Below are positions 31,462-42,209 of a stretch of DNA of 64,000 bases, one piece after another. The translations under genes and the position numbers were made by a program. This stretch comes from Ridgeia piscesae (lineage: Eukaryota > Annelida > Polychaeta > Sabellida > Siboglinidae): assembly GCA_025642075.2 (NCBI GenBank), contig JAODUO010001347.1, positions 1-64,000 of the forward strand, read 5' to 3'. The number at the start of each line of letters is the position of its first letter. The first letter of the stretch is position 1. Below the pieces are notes generated by a model, which had not been told where the DNA came from, did no database searches, and was given only the letters and a program-made list of their open reading frames with translations.

Positions 31462-34400
31462 TAACTCTGCCATGGACGGTCCCAAGCCCGGCTGAGAAAA
31501 GAGGAGAGTTGGGCAAAGGGCTAGCAACCATTTCCCGTAAAAAACAGATTGTTACGAAAACATCGACCAAAGGAACTCTACTGAACTTGGGAGAGGGAGG
31601 GCCTCCTGGGGAGAGTATGACGCCATGCAGTGAAAGCCGTAAGGAAACTACATCGCCGATACCCTTCTTGTCTTCCAAGAAAATATCAAAAATCGGAACA
31701 TGGAACGTGAGAACCATGTTCGAAGCAAACAAAGCAGCCCAAATAGCAAGGCAACGACGGGCCTACAACATCACAGTATTAGGGCTATGTGAAACGAGGT
31801 GGACACAGTCGGGGCAAGTCAGGCTGAATACGGGAGAAATGATACTGTACTCGGGGCATGAAGAGGAAGACGCACATCACACAGAAGGCGTGGCCTTCAT
31901 GTTGTCACATGAGGCACAGAATGCTCTCATTAGCTGGGAAGCGGCGGGACCAGGATCATCTATTGCCTCGTACAAAACAAAGAAAGACAACATCAAGCTT
32001 AACATCATCCAGTGCTACGCACCCACACACGACAAGGATGAGGAAACAAAGGAGGACTTTTACAACAAACTGCAAACATTGTGTGACAAACTGAAGGAGA
32101 AGGACATGACAATACTCATGGGAGATTTGAACGCCAAAATTGGATCAGACAACAGCGGGTACGAAGAAGTCATGGGCAGACAGGGACTTGGCAAAATGAA
32201 TTAAAATGGCGAGATGTTGGCTGACTTTTGTGCATTTAACAACATGATCATCGGAGGCAGCGTGTTCCCGCATCGCAGGATTCATAAGGCAACCTGGGTA
32301 TCACCAGACCACAGAACAGAAAATCAAATAGACCATATCTGCATAGGACGGAAGTTCAGAAGATCAATGCAGGATGTGATAGTGCAGAGAGGGGCAGATG
32401 CAGCCTCAGACCACCATCTAGTGCTGGCCAGAATGAAGATGAAGCTAAAGAAGAGAGAAGTCAAGAGGAGCACCAGAACGCAGTACAATGTGGACTTCCT
32501 AAAGGACAGGCTGACAACAGAGACCTTCCGACTTACAGTCAGAAACAAATATGAAGCCCTACAAGATCTTCTTGACGAAGGAAACATGGACATAGACACA
32601 CAATGGCAACAGATCAAGGAGATGTGGACCAGCACATGCAGCGAAGTTCTGGGAAAGAAGAAATACCAACAAAAAGACTGGATTTCTGCAGACACTCTCA
32701 ACAAAGTGCAAGTGAGGAAGGAAAAGAAAGGTGCAATTAACAACAGCCGAACGAGAGCAGCAAAAGCAACAGCACAGGAAGAGTACACAGAGGCAAACAG
32801 AGCAGTCAAGAACAGCGTAAAAACAGACAAGGCAAACTTCATTGGAGACCTAGCCAAGGAAGCAGAGGATGCATCAGCCCAAGGAAACATGAAACAACTG
32901 TATGAAATAACAAGAAAATTAGCAGGAAAGTACAAGCGTACAGACAGACCTATCAAAGATAAGAATGGCAATGTACTTACCAGTGATGAAGACCAGTTGA
33001 AGAGATGGAGGGAACATTTTGAAGAACTGCTAAACCGGCCACCACCCCAGAACCCTCCAGACATCACACCAGCTGAAGAAGTACTCCAGATAAACTGCGA
33101 AAGACCAAGTAAGGCAGAGATTGAGAAAGCCATCCATCACATGAAGAGAGGGAAAGCTTCAGGCCCAGACAAAATTCCTGCCGAGGCAATCAAGGCTGAC
33201 ATAGAGACCTCCACAGAGATACTGCATGATCTATTGGGGAAGATATGGGAGCAAGAAGAAATACCAACTGAATGGAAAGAAGGGTACCTCGTGAAGCTCC
33301 CAAAGAAAGGAGATATGCAAGATTGTAATAACTACAGAGGGATAATGCTCCTATCAGTAACCGGAAAGGTCCTCAACAGAGTCATCTTGGACAGACTGAA
33401 GACAGGGGTGGATGCCAAGCTCAGAGACCACCAAGCTGGCTTCCGCAAAGACAGATCATGCACCGACCAAATAGCAACACTGCGAATCATTGTTGAACAA
33501 TCCATGGAATGGGACTCATCCCTGTACATAAACTTTGTAGACTACGAGAAGGCATTTGATAGCCTCGACAGAGATACACTGTGGAAGCTTCTACAGCACT
33601 ACGGGATACCGAATAAACTTATATCTCTGATAAGAAATAGTTACGAAGATATGGCATGCAGGGTCATTCATGCAGGGTCATTCATGCAGGACAACTTACA
33701 GACTCCTTCATGGTGAAGACAGGAGTGAGGCAAGGATGTCTTCTGTCACCATTCTTATTCCTGCTCGCCATAGACTGGATCATGAAAAAGACTACAAAAT
33801 ATAGAAGAAATGGGATCCAGTGGACACCTTGGAGCCAGTTGGAGGACCTGGACTTTGCGGATGACCTCGCTCTCCTCTCACACAGCCATCAACAAATGCA
33901 GGAAAAAACAGAGCTACTAAACACAGTGTCAACACAGCTAGGACTCAACATCAACAGAAGCAAGACAATGATTATGAAAGCCAACACAAACAACCCCATT
34001 ACAATGAACGGAGAGCCACTGGAAGAGACAGACTCATTCACATACCTGGGCAGTATAATCAACAAACATGGAGGCACAGCAGAAGACGTCAAAGCAAGGA
34101 TACCGAAAGCAAGAGTTGCATTCATCATGTTGAGAAAAATTCGGAGAGCAAAACAAATCAAAACTAACACCAAACTGAGAATATTCAATTCAAATGTCAA
34201 GGCAGTTTTACTCTATGGATCGGAGACATGGCGAAGTACACAGAACACTAAAAAGAATACAGACCTTCATCAACAAATGCCTGCGTAGAATCCTACACCT
34301 GAAGTGGACAGACAAGATATCCAACACTACACTCTGGAAAATGACCAAGCAACTACCCATAGAAAATGAAATAAAGAAGAGAAAATGGAGGTGGATAGGA

Positions 34401-34636
34401 CATACACCCAGGAAACCACCAAACACCATCACCCGTCAAGCCATCACATGGATCCCCCCAGGGAAGAGACGAAGAGGTAGGCCACGAAACACCTGGCAAA
34501 GAGACACGGAAAAGAAACGAAGGAGATGGGATACACCAGGAGAGAAATGGAAAAGATGGCCACGGACAGAAAACGGTGGCGTTCCTTGGTCGATGGCCTA
34601 TGCTCCCAGCGAGCAAACAGGCATAAGTAAGTAAGT
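31462..34636 (+). mobile_element. RTE-like LINE, nearly full length, with target duplication
   Basis: The element is flanked by the perfect 12-bp direct repeat acttttaaacca (31450-31461 and 34637-34648). It starts ctctgccatggacggtccca after a very short leader and ends in cataagtaagtaagt, a short tandem-repeat tail rather than poly(A). A short leader, a single endonuclease-RT frame and a short repeat tail are typical of RTE-type elements; the clade call is tentative. Length is 3175 bp. It inserted among W-repeat sequences. Confidence 0.85.
31509..34634 (+). pseudogene. Endonuclease-reverse transcriptase of the RTE-like LINE (three lesions)
   Basis: Makes the enzyme for target-primed reverse transcription: an APE-type endonuclease nicks DNA and the RT copies element RNA. 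Order: endonuclease motifs KIGTWNVRTMF, LGLCETRW, ILMGDLNAKIGSD and SDHHLVLARMK; then RT motifs HQAGFRKDRSCTDQ, VDYEKAFDSLDR, GVRQGCLLSPFLF and DFADDLALLSH; then the C-terminal [15 protein letters not shown] and GRPRNTW. Three lesions break it: a TAA at 32202-32204 (GAA to TAA fits the context), an extra 14-bp copy of gggtcattcatgca (33661-33688) that shifts the frame, and a small indel near 34245. All catalytic motifs survive, so inactivation is recent. The antisense frame at 32324-33133 is a shadow. Confidence 0.85.
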
Positions 34637-34839
34637 ACTTTTAAACCACAAACACTTCTCTGCCGGGGTCCCGTGCGCGGCGCCTTATGCACATAAATAT
34701 ATACAAGTGTCTGCAATAAATGTGCTCAAGACCAATCAAAATATTAAATAAAGGTGATAATAATTGCACAAGTTAATTTCTTTATATCTAAACTAACTAT
34801 CTCCACTAACAAGCATAATCATTAAATAAAATGCATTAG
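34637..34839. other. W-repeat remnant after the LINE
   Basis: tctctgccggggtcccgtgcgcggcg near 34660 resembles the gtctcccgtacgcggcg of W. The rest is AT-rich. Confidence 0.35.
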
Positions 34840-34961
34840 TTATGCAATCACACATCAAACTTTAAGGAGACTGGCTCCGGTCTCTTTAAAGCAGCGGTCT
34901 CCCGTACGCGGAGCTATATGCGTAACTGGTCTTCCGTACGCGGCGTTTAACCTTAAATATA

Positions 34962-34993
<32 letters not shown>

Positions 34994-36254
34994 AATATAT
35001 ATATATATCTCCCTGGTGTTTGTACGTTGGTTTTCTAGTATTATCGACCTGAAACATATTCCAGATTATGAGGCGTGTTTGAAATCCCTACAATAGAGTC
35101 TAACATCATTGAAGTTGTCAAGAAGTTCCAGAGATATGCCATTTTCCATGAATCTTGGATTTTGGACATTACAGGTGTTCAAAAATGTGTAACTTGAGAT
35201 TGTTGTTTAGTTCATACCCAAAGAAAGTCAAATCAATTATTGTCTTACTTTGGGCATCCAATTCCTACGGAAAGTACATTCCAGTCTACAATATACACAG
35301 TTTATACTTTGGGGTCCGCCTGTTATTATTCGGGTCAGTTAGCCAGACTTCACCAACCAAATTTTATTATAATAATTTCCATATCTTTATATAGTAAATT
35401 TTTTACTTTTAGCTACCTTCATCACGATATATATCGGTACGATTACAGAGTGAAGTGTAGACCGTGACGAATGGAGCAATCTTAGTCATTTAGTTTAATC
35501 ACATTTGTAAATTAAATTACTGTCAAAATACATCATAGGGTTATAGTGAAACACTATAGTGATTGAGACGCGAAGGTCATGTGCAGAGAATGAGTGAAGA
35601 CTGTAAAAATCATGTTTACTGACAATTAATATTTGCGTGCACGTGAACGTCTCTGCCCACGTCCATATCCAGAGGTACAGCTTGGTATCGGGCATAAGAA
35701 ATGTTTGTGAAATGCTCCAATTGTTATGGAATGTGTTTTATTACAATGACATCAATTCAGGCATATGTTTACACATATAATAATTGTTATGGAAACATAT
35801 TTACATCAATAAGTTTAACATATATGGCTTTCAGGATGATTTTAATCGTTAATAAGAATTAATTTGGAAAACTGACACTTTCGTACAAGTCATGCATATT
35901 TGGATCAGCTTTAATCATTTACATTTTCTTTCTATATCACATGGTATTTACTGTTAACAGCATTCATCACATGACACGTAACCATATAGATACAGCATGA
36001 AGCAATCTTAGTGATTTGTTTAATAATTGTTAGTTACTGTTACGATACATCATATAGGGTTATACCAAGATACATCCCAATACAACTGGTTCATGAAGTG
36101 GTAACCTTGCGAAGTAAGATTTGAGGAGGTATTTTATTACTGAGATACTGTCGAGGTTCTGTAGAATGCCAGAAAACAGCAACATAGAAGTATCACAGAC
36201 AACGACATGTGCCTTAAAAAGACAACTTTGTGAAGATCTGTGCATTACAGTTAC

Positions 36255-36337
36255 AACATTTCTAGGGTTTCTAGCCAGTGTGGAAACGGACATCGTTATT
36301 CAAAGTACCACATTGTGAGAATTACAAAATACAGGTA
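36255..36337 (-). pseudogene. Fossil zinc finger past the stop of gene B
   Basis: The same decayed 84-bp unit as after gene A: gtttctagccagtgtgg, cggacatcg and a ttgtgagaattac remnant, with no intact Cys/His set. Confidence 0.55.
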
Positions 36338-38212
36338 TCATATTTGTAGAGTCCTTGTGTGGTTACTTATATGTTTCTTCAAATGACTATTTTGGGAGAA
36401 TTGTGCACCACAGATATCACATTTGTATGGTTTCTCCCCTGTGTGGATACGGACATGTGTCTTCAAATGACCACTTTCTGAGAATTGTGCTCCACAGGTA
36501 TCACATTTGTATGGTTTCTCCCCTGTGTGGATACGGACATGTTTCTTCAAACTACCACTTTCTGAAAATTGTGCACCACAGGTATCACATTTGTATGGTT
36601 TATGCCCAGTGTGGATACGGACATGTCTCTTCAAACTAGAACTATGCGAGAATTGTGCACCACAGGTATCACATTTGTAGGGTTTCTCCCCTGTGTGGAT
36701 ACGGACATGTTTCTTCAAACTACCACTTTCTGAGAATTGTTCACCGCAGGTATCACATTTGTAGGGTTTCTCCCCTGTGTGGATACGGACATGTTTCTTC
36801 AAACTACCACTTTCTGAGAATTGTTCACCACAGGCATCACATTTGTAGGGTTTCTCCCCTGTGTGGATGCGGACATGTTTCTTCAAACTACCACTTCCTG
36901 AGAATTGTGCACCACAAGCGTCACATTTGTATGGTTTCTCCCCTGTGTGGATACGGACATGTGTCTTCAAATTACCATTTTTGGAGAATTGTGCACCACA
37001 GGTATCACATTTGTATGGTTTATGCCCAGTGTGGATACGGACATGTGTCTTCAAACTACAACTATGTGAGAATTGTGCACCACAGGTATCACATTTGTAG
37101 GGTTTCTCCCCTGTGTGGATACGGACATGTTTCTTCAAACTACCACTTTCTGAGAATTGTTCACCGCAGGTATCACATTTGTAGGGTTTCTCCCCTGTGT
37201 GGATACGGACATGTTTCTTCAAATTACCACTTTCTGAGAATTGTTCACCACAGGCATCACATTTGTAGGGTTTCTCCCCTGTGTGGATGCGGACATGTTT
37301 CTTCAAACTACCACTTCCTGAGAATTGTGCACCACAAGCGTCACATTTGTAGGGTTTCTCCCCTGTGTGGATACGGACATGTGTCTTCAAATGACCACTT
37401 TGGGAGAATTGTGCACCACAGGTATCACATTTGTATGGTTTATGCCCAGTGTGGATACGGACATGTGTCTTCAAACTAAAACTATGTGAGAATTGTGCAC
37501 CACAGGTATCATATGTGTAGGGTTTCTCCCCTGTGTGGATACGGACATGGTTCTTCAAATTAGCACTTTGAGAGAATTGTGCACCACAGGTATCACATTT
37601 GAACGGTTTTTCCCCAGTGTGGGTACGGACATGGTTCTTCAAATTAGCACTTTGAGAGAATTGTACACCACAGGTATCACATTTGTATGGTTTATGCCCA
37701 GTGTGAATACGGACATGTCTCTTCAAACTAAAACTATATGAGAATTGTGCACCACAGATATCACATTTGTAGGGTTTCTCCCCTGTGTGGATACGGACAT
37801 GTTTCTTCAAATGATCATTTTGTGAGAATTGTGCACCACAGGTATCACATTTGAACGGTTTTCCCCCAGTGTGGGTATGGACATGGTTCTTCAAATTACC
37901 ACTTTCCAAGAATTGTGCACCACAAGAATCACATTTGTATGGTTTATGCCCAGGGTGGATACAGATATGTTTGTTCAAATTACCACTATCTGAGAATTGT
38001 GCACCACTGGTATGGATGCGGTCATGCTGCAATAAGAATAGATTGCGTAAAAAACGTGTACCACAAATGCCACATTTGAATCGTTTCACAATAGTACAAG
38101 TGTTTACATTCACAGCCATATTGAATATACTTCCACTGCGAACCTGTTCCCATTCACAAAGGTTTTTACCATTGTGTGAAAGCACACTGGTGTCTACAAC
38201 ATTATACTGCAT
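36338..38212 (-). CDS. C2H2 zinc-finger protein B (21 fingers, 624 aa)
   Basis: A single frame from ATG at 38212 to stop. The N-terminus is almost identical to that of gene A (differences at E/V, S/N and Y/C within 44 residues). The array of 28-residue units follows. Finger 2 has lost its cysteine half (TSGAQFSDSGNLNKHICIH) and finger 8 has CDTC changed to YDTC; the others keep the C2H2 set. Fingers 8-12 and 13-17 are a tandem duplication at exact 420-bp spacing. Linkers alternate TGEKPYKC and TGHKPYKC. Expected role: nuclear DNA binding with long-site recognition; no effector domain is visible. Variation between fingers is concentrated at helix positions -1, 3 and 6, as in gene A. Transcription is leftwards, and the 3' flank is the dispersed cassette sequence. 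Confidence 0.8.
   Translation of the reverse strand: MQYNVVDTSVLSHNGKNLCEWEQVRSGSIFNMAVNVNTCTIVKRFKCGICGTRFLRNLFLLQHDRIHTSGAQFSDSGNLNKHICIHPGHKPYKCDSCGAQFLESGNLKNHVHTHTGGKPFKCDTCGAQFSQNDHLKKHVRIHTGEKPYKCDICGAQFSYSFSLKRHVRIHTGHKPYKCDTCGVQFSQSANLKNHVRTHTGEKPFKCDTCGAQFSQSANLKNHVRIHTGEKPYTYDTCGAQFSHSFSLKTHVRIHTGHKPYKCDTCGAQFSQSGHLKTHVRIHTGEKPYKCDACGAQFSGSGSLKKHVRIHTGEKPYKCDACGEQFSESGNLKKHVRIHTGEKPYKCDTCGEQFSESGSLKKHVRIHTGEKPYKCDTCGAQFSHSCSLKTHVRIHTGHKPYKCDTCGAQFSKNGNLKTHVRIHTGEKPYKCDACGAQFSGSGSLKKHVRIHTGEKPYKCDACGEQFSESGSLKKHVRIHTGEKPYKCDTCGEQFSESGSLKKHVRIHTGEKPYKCDTCGAQFSHSSSLKRHVRIHTGHKPYKCDTCGAQFSESGSLKKHVRIHTGEKPYKCDTCGAQFSESGHLKTHVRIHTGEKPYKCDICGAQFSQNSHLKKHISNHTRTLQI
36640..37479 (-). repeat. 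Tandem duplication of five zinc fingers (2 x 420 bp)
   Basis: 36640-37059 and 37060-37479 are nearly identical, each five 84-bp finger units. The two blocks differ at a few helix codons (for example KNGNLKT against QSGHLKT, and ESGSLKK against ESGNLKK). This is unequal crossing-over between finger repeats within gene B after it split from gene A. Confidence 0.85.
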
Positions 38213-39139
38213 AAAACGTTATGTCACAACCAAGAGTGCATTAGTACATGATTGGATAATACTCAGCGAGACATTTAAAGCACAGGTACCACTTTTGAAA
38301 TTTGTCACCAATGTTAGTGTAACAATGCAGGCTTTAACACACAACGTTTTTGTAAAATATTCCCAAAAGCGTTACATCTAAATGGTTTCCCACAAATGTC
38401 AGTGCACACACACAGCACTAAGGTGAACTCTGATGAGAAAAAATTGTTATATATTGTGTGCATCAACGCATCAAGGTGATTCATCATTCAGAGAATATTT
38501 TAGTCATTCTTGATTCCATTCCCTCCATGAATGAGTTGGTGTCTTTATGTATGAAAATAAATGAATTTTCCACGAATATCAATCACGTTTTCTTTTTCTT
38601 GAAATCACAAAAGGGCGGTTTGATAACGTTTTGTTGGGCACAGGACATGACAGTTGTAGTCGTCAATGTGTGCGGCTTGTCGCAGCTTTGTCACTTCACT
38701 CCAGATAGTTTTTTACAGATGTCTCCCTTGTCTGAAACAACATCAGGCACAGTTAGCGAACATACCAGATATGTATCTGCTATCTACGTTAGATGATACA
38801 ATAGTCATTTCCTGGCTTGCTAATTGCAATCTAAGAAAAATTATGTTTGCTTTATCTGCATTAATATAACTAAGTACTGATTTCAGAATGATTTGATTTT
38901 GTAATGCAATAGAAGGTACTTTTGACAAGACATACATCAAGTATTTACTTGCATTTGTACTTGGAGGTGATAGCAAAAAGATGTACAGTGGTGACACTTA
39001 GTGGAGTTTTGAATTATGAAAATGTATACATGGTGTACACTGAATATGAATGCACTTGATGTACTTTTATTGATAAAACAGCAGATTTTTTTATCAAATC
39101 ACAACAGCATAGGTGCAGTAAAGATATAGTGGATGTAAG

Positions 39140-41248
39140 TAGTGCTGGTTCGATATATCGAAGTATCGCGATACTTGCGAAAGTTCGATACCAATAGTTA
39201 GTGGTATCGCGATACTTTTTGGTATCGAACGCCCACTGTTCGATACCTTCGATACTTTCGATACCTTCGATATTTCGATACTTGACATCGAGTCCATTCA
39301 ACGATGTTGATGCGAAGACGCAACATCGTTGTTGATGACAACGTTGTTTACGGGAGCTATCACTACAGCGCTACGCAGTCTAAATTGACTAAGGCGTGGT
39401 TGTTTAAAAATAATATAACATAAAATGTGAATTGTTTTCTAAAACTTTATTGTACAGTTATATAATAACTGTTTTCTGTGTGCGATCTTAGCTTAGCTTA
39501 GGTCAGACTTCGCTTAGCCTCGTTATCCAAACCAAGGTTCGTACGTGACGCTCTCGCTTGGTGGCACTACCATGCCATCTTTCTCCCTACTTTACTTACG
39601 GTTACGCGTACAAAAACACACGTCCAATAGCATTTTTATAGAGTGTTTATTGCACGCACTAGTATTCATTAATAATATTGTTAATATAAATAATTATTCG
39701 AGCGCGATGCGGAGGCTTTGTTTATCCGAGTTCCGTTTGGTGGCGCTGTTTTGTTGTTTGGTGGTGCCACCATTTGCCGTACACGACGCCCACAACCAAG
39801 ACGAACGACAACATGTCGAACGTTCATCGCTAATTTGGCACTTTTCCAACAAAGACTGTCTGCTATGCTAGAAACGTCTCAAAGATAGTGGGGGAAATAC
39901 ATCGAATTTGACGAAACATGTCACCAATCAAGAAGCTATCAAAACGTGATGATCAACTTTCATCGTACGGCATGTCGACGTCGTCGACGTTGACGTTGTG
40001 GACAACGTCGCATTGCCATTGTCTCGAGAACGTGTTCTTTCGAAATATTCGACAATGAGCAAGCAGTGGACATCAAGTTACAGTCGAAGCGAATCGCCAT
40101 CGATTGCCGAATCTACTAAGTAACTGCGGCCACAGCGTCAAGAAGTGACATATACGACGTGACTGATTAACGATGACGATTCGCTTACTGCATCTACTGC
40201 CACTGTGACACTGGCACTGGCCAAACAGGTTCACCACTGGCAGGGCCAGAGGTAGAGGAAGAAACTGACCTGTTCTTGAAAACAGTTGCAAATACATAAT
40301 GGGGCTTGTTATGTGTACTTGATAACGTGGTAATTTAAGTTTTATATTTAAAACAAATATTGGTGTGAACTGGGAAGTACAATTGTAATTTAAATTAATA
40401 TTTTTTTCAATTATTAATTAGTGTTATTTTATTGTAATCATCTATACAGTTTTGATGCTAAATCAAAATTATCTTTATGATAGAATTAATAATAAAAACA
40501 ATTTAACCATGAGGGTTCAGCTGTGCTGGCAGTGACACTATTATAAGTGATAGGTGTTTTTATATAATAATAACATATTATTTGTATGTTTCATTTGTTT
40601 CAGCTGTATTTGTTGATGGTCATTTTAGGAGACACATTGACTTGAAATTAAGCAGCTATATTAAAGTGTATTTACAAACAGCTGGGGTGAAGTACTGTTA
40701 TTAATTTAAAATAATTAAGTGCAATTAATTAATTAATTTGTCACTAGGTATTTTATTGCAGTTGTCTTTATTGTTTTAATATTACAGTTACCTTTTAGTT
40801 TTACAACAGTAATCAATTATATTGAAACTGTTGTTTGTGTACTTACATAAATTAAAAATTGCATATTAATCATTGTTTGCATGACTATAAAATTGTCACA
40901 TATTTCCCTACAAGTGAAACATTTTGTGTTTCTGTAGCATTAGTCTAAGTGGATAGTAGTGTTTCTTTGGAGATCTCTACTGTACTGAATTACACTTATA
41001 AGGTAAATTTCGAGTATCAACTAAAAATCTAGTATCGATTGATATAGAAGAATTCTGGTATCGAACCAGTAATATATCGATTGGTATCGAAGAGTTCTGA
41101 TATCGAAACAACACTACTTTTGTTGCATACTGTGCTTCTACTGGGAACTGTGTTCTATGTGAAAATTATACTTAATTACAACGTAAGTATAGAAAAAAAT
41201 TCAGGTATCGATCGGTATCGAACAAAACCTGGTATCGAACCAGCACTA
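39140..41248. mobile_element. hAT element, 2109 bp, with 8-bp target duplication and empty site
   Basis: Terminal inverted repeats of tagtgctggttcgata (left 39140-39155; right end ends tatcgaaccagcacta at 41248). The flanking 8-bp direct repeats gatgtaag lie at 39132-39139 and 41249-41256. Copy A of the segmental duplication carries one gatgtaag (8938-8945) with no insertion, a perfect empty site. Subterminal regions are rich in (t/g)atcgatac words on both ends. Coding is limited to a broken BED finger, so the copy is an internally deleted, non-autonomous hAT. Confidence 0.9.
39833..39949 (+). pseudogene. BED-type zinc-finger remnant of the hAT transposase
   Basis: The frame reads IWHFSNKDCLLC, a stop (CxxC followed by TAG), then KRLKDSGGNTSNLTKHVTNQ: the C-x2-C ... 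NTSNLxKHL pattern typical of BED fingers at the N-terminus of hAT transposases. It is followed by a stop and no dimerisation domain is found downstream. The single early stop and the missing remainder make it non-functional. Confidence 0.65.
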
Positions 41249-42009
41249 GATGTAAGTCATAATATTGTGACAACGAGTGCCTGTTCTCATGGGTCTTTAT
41301 TTGCGTTCCTAAACTGCAAAATTATCTATTTGGATTCCCCATAAGTCATTTATTCTAAATAAAATAATGGTCAAAATCGCAATTATTTCCATAGCTGCTC
41401 AGAAAATTGCCAGGGCTTACAGGAAATGGGTTCTGGATGATTTGGCACAAAATTTATTCGGCTCAGTCTGAAGGATGATTCGGCCAATGAGACGAGATAA
41501 TTTGGCCCACTGAAACGGTATTATTCGGCCCACTTTGCTAAAATGCAGGGTTGCCATGTCAGCTAATTATGCCCACAGTCTTTGTGGCGTGATTACATTA
41601 CATGCCTATTTGTATAAGGAATTAACAATATAGGATTAATGTAGTAATACAAAATATAAATTTATGTATGATATTAAACATGGATACATTTAAATCTCTC
41701 CTTAAATCAGATTACTTTAAACTCGTTTTTAATGTTTAATCATCATAATTTTACATTTTAGCCGTTATATTACACATGTATTTATTATTTGAAAATGTAA
41801 TTGAAACTAATAATGTATTAATATAGTTGCATATTATGTCTATGTCTACGTGATTAATCAGCAGAGTCCATCAGTCTGGATTTTGATGCTGATGAGTGTG
41901 TATATACAATTGTGCTGTGCCAGGTGTGAAGGTATAGACAAAGTATATACAAGGTGCGAGTAAAGTATCAACAAGGTGCGAGTAAAAACACAGACCAGAG
42001 CTTAGAAGT

Positions 42010-42209
42010 GTGAAACTGCCACTACCCTAAATGCTAAGATGGTTGGGGCTACCACAACATTCCCAGGAAGGGCGTTCCACCAGAAGACAATTTGTGGGAA
42101 GAAATAATTGCTGTAGACCTGAATGCGATCTGGGATAATCTGATATATACTTGGATGATAATACCTTGTACTGGACAGGTGGGGAGCATTGGGGTAAGGT
42201 AGTGGTTAC
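42010..42209 (-). mobile_element. LINE C-terminal fragment in copy B
   Basis: Counterpart of 9786-9960 (tail of the RT protein: YIRLSQIAFRSTAI and SGGTPFLGM). Cut at 42210 by element Y. Confidence 0.7.

Larger units (their letters stand above)
34840..42209. repeat. Segmental duplication, copy B
   Basis: Direct-orientation counterpart of 5040-9960. Differences: a deletion of about 145 bp near 35040 (relative to A 5238-5381), a larger finger array (21 against 14), a 2109-bp hAT insertion at 39140, and a single rather than doubled 94-bp unit near 41290. The break in homology at 42209/42210 coincides with the left end of element Y. Confidence 0.85.

Noticed and set aside
32324..33133. 269-codon minus-strand frame within the RTE-like LINE
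   Set aside because: Lies opposite the endonuclease-RT reading frame, which carries all the motifs.
36655..37479. Long plus-strand open frames of CGYGHVSSNYHFLRIVHH-type repeats opposite the zinc-finger genes (also 6723-7877, 28980-29368)
   Set aside because: They are antisense shadows: the 84-bp finger unit is a multiple of three, so any frame without a stop in one unit stays open. The zinc-finger reading on the other strand explains the conservation.
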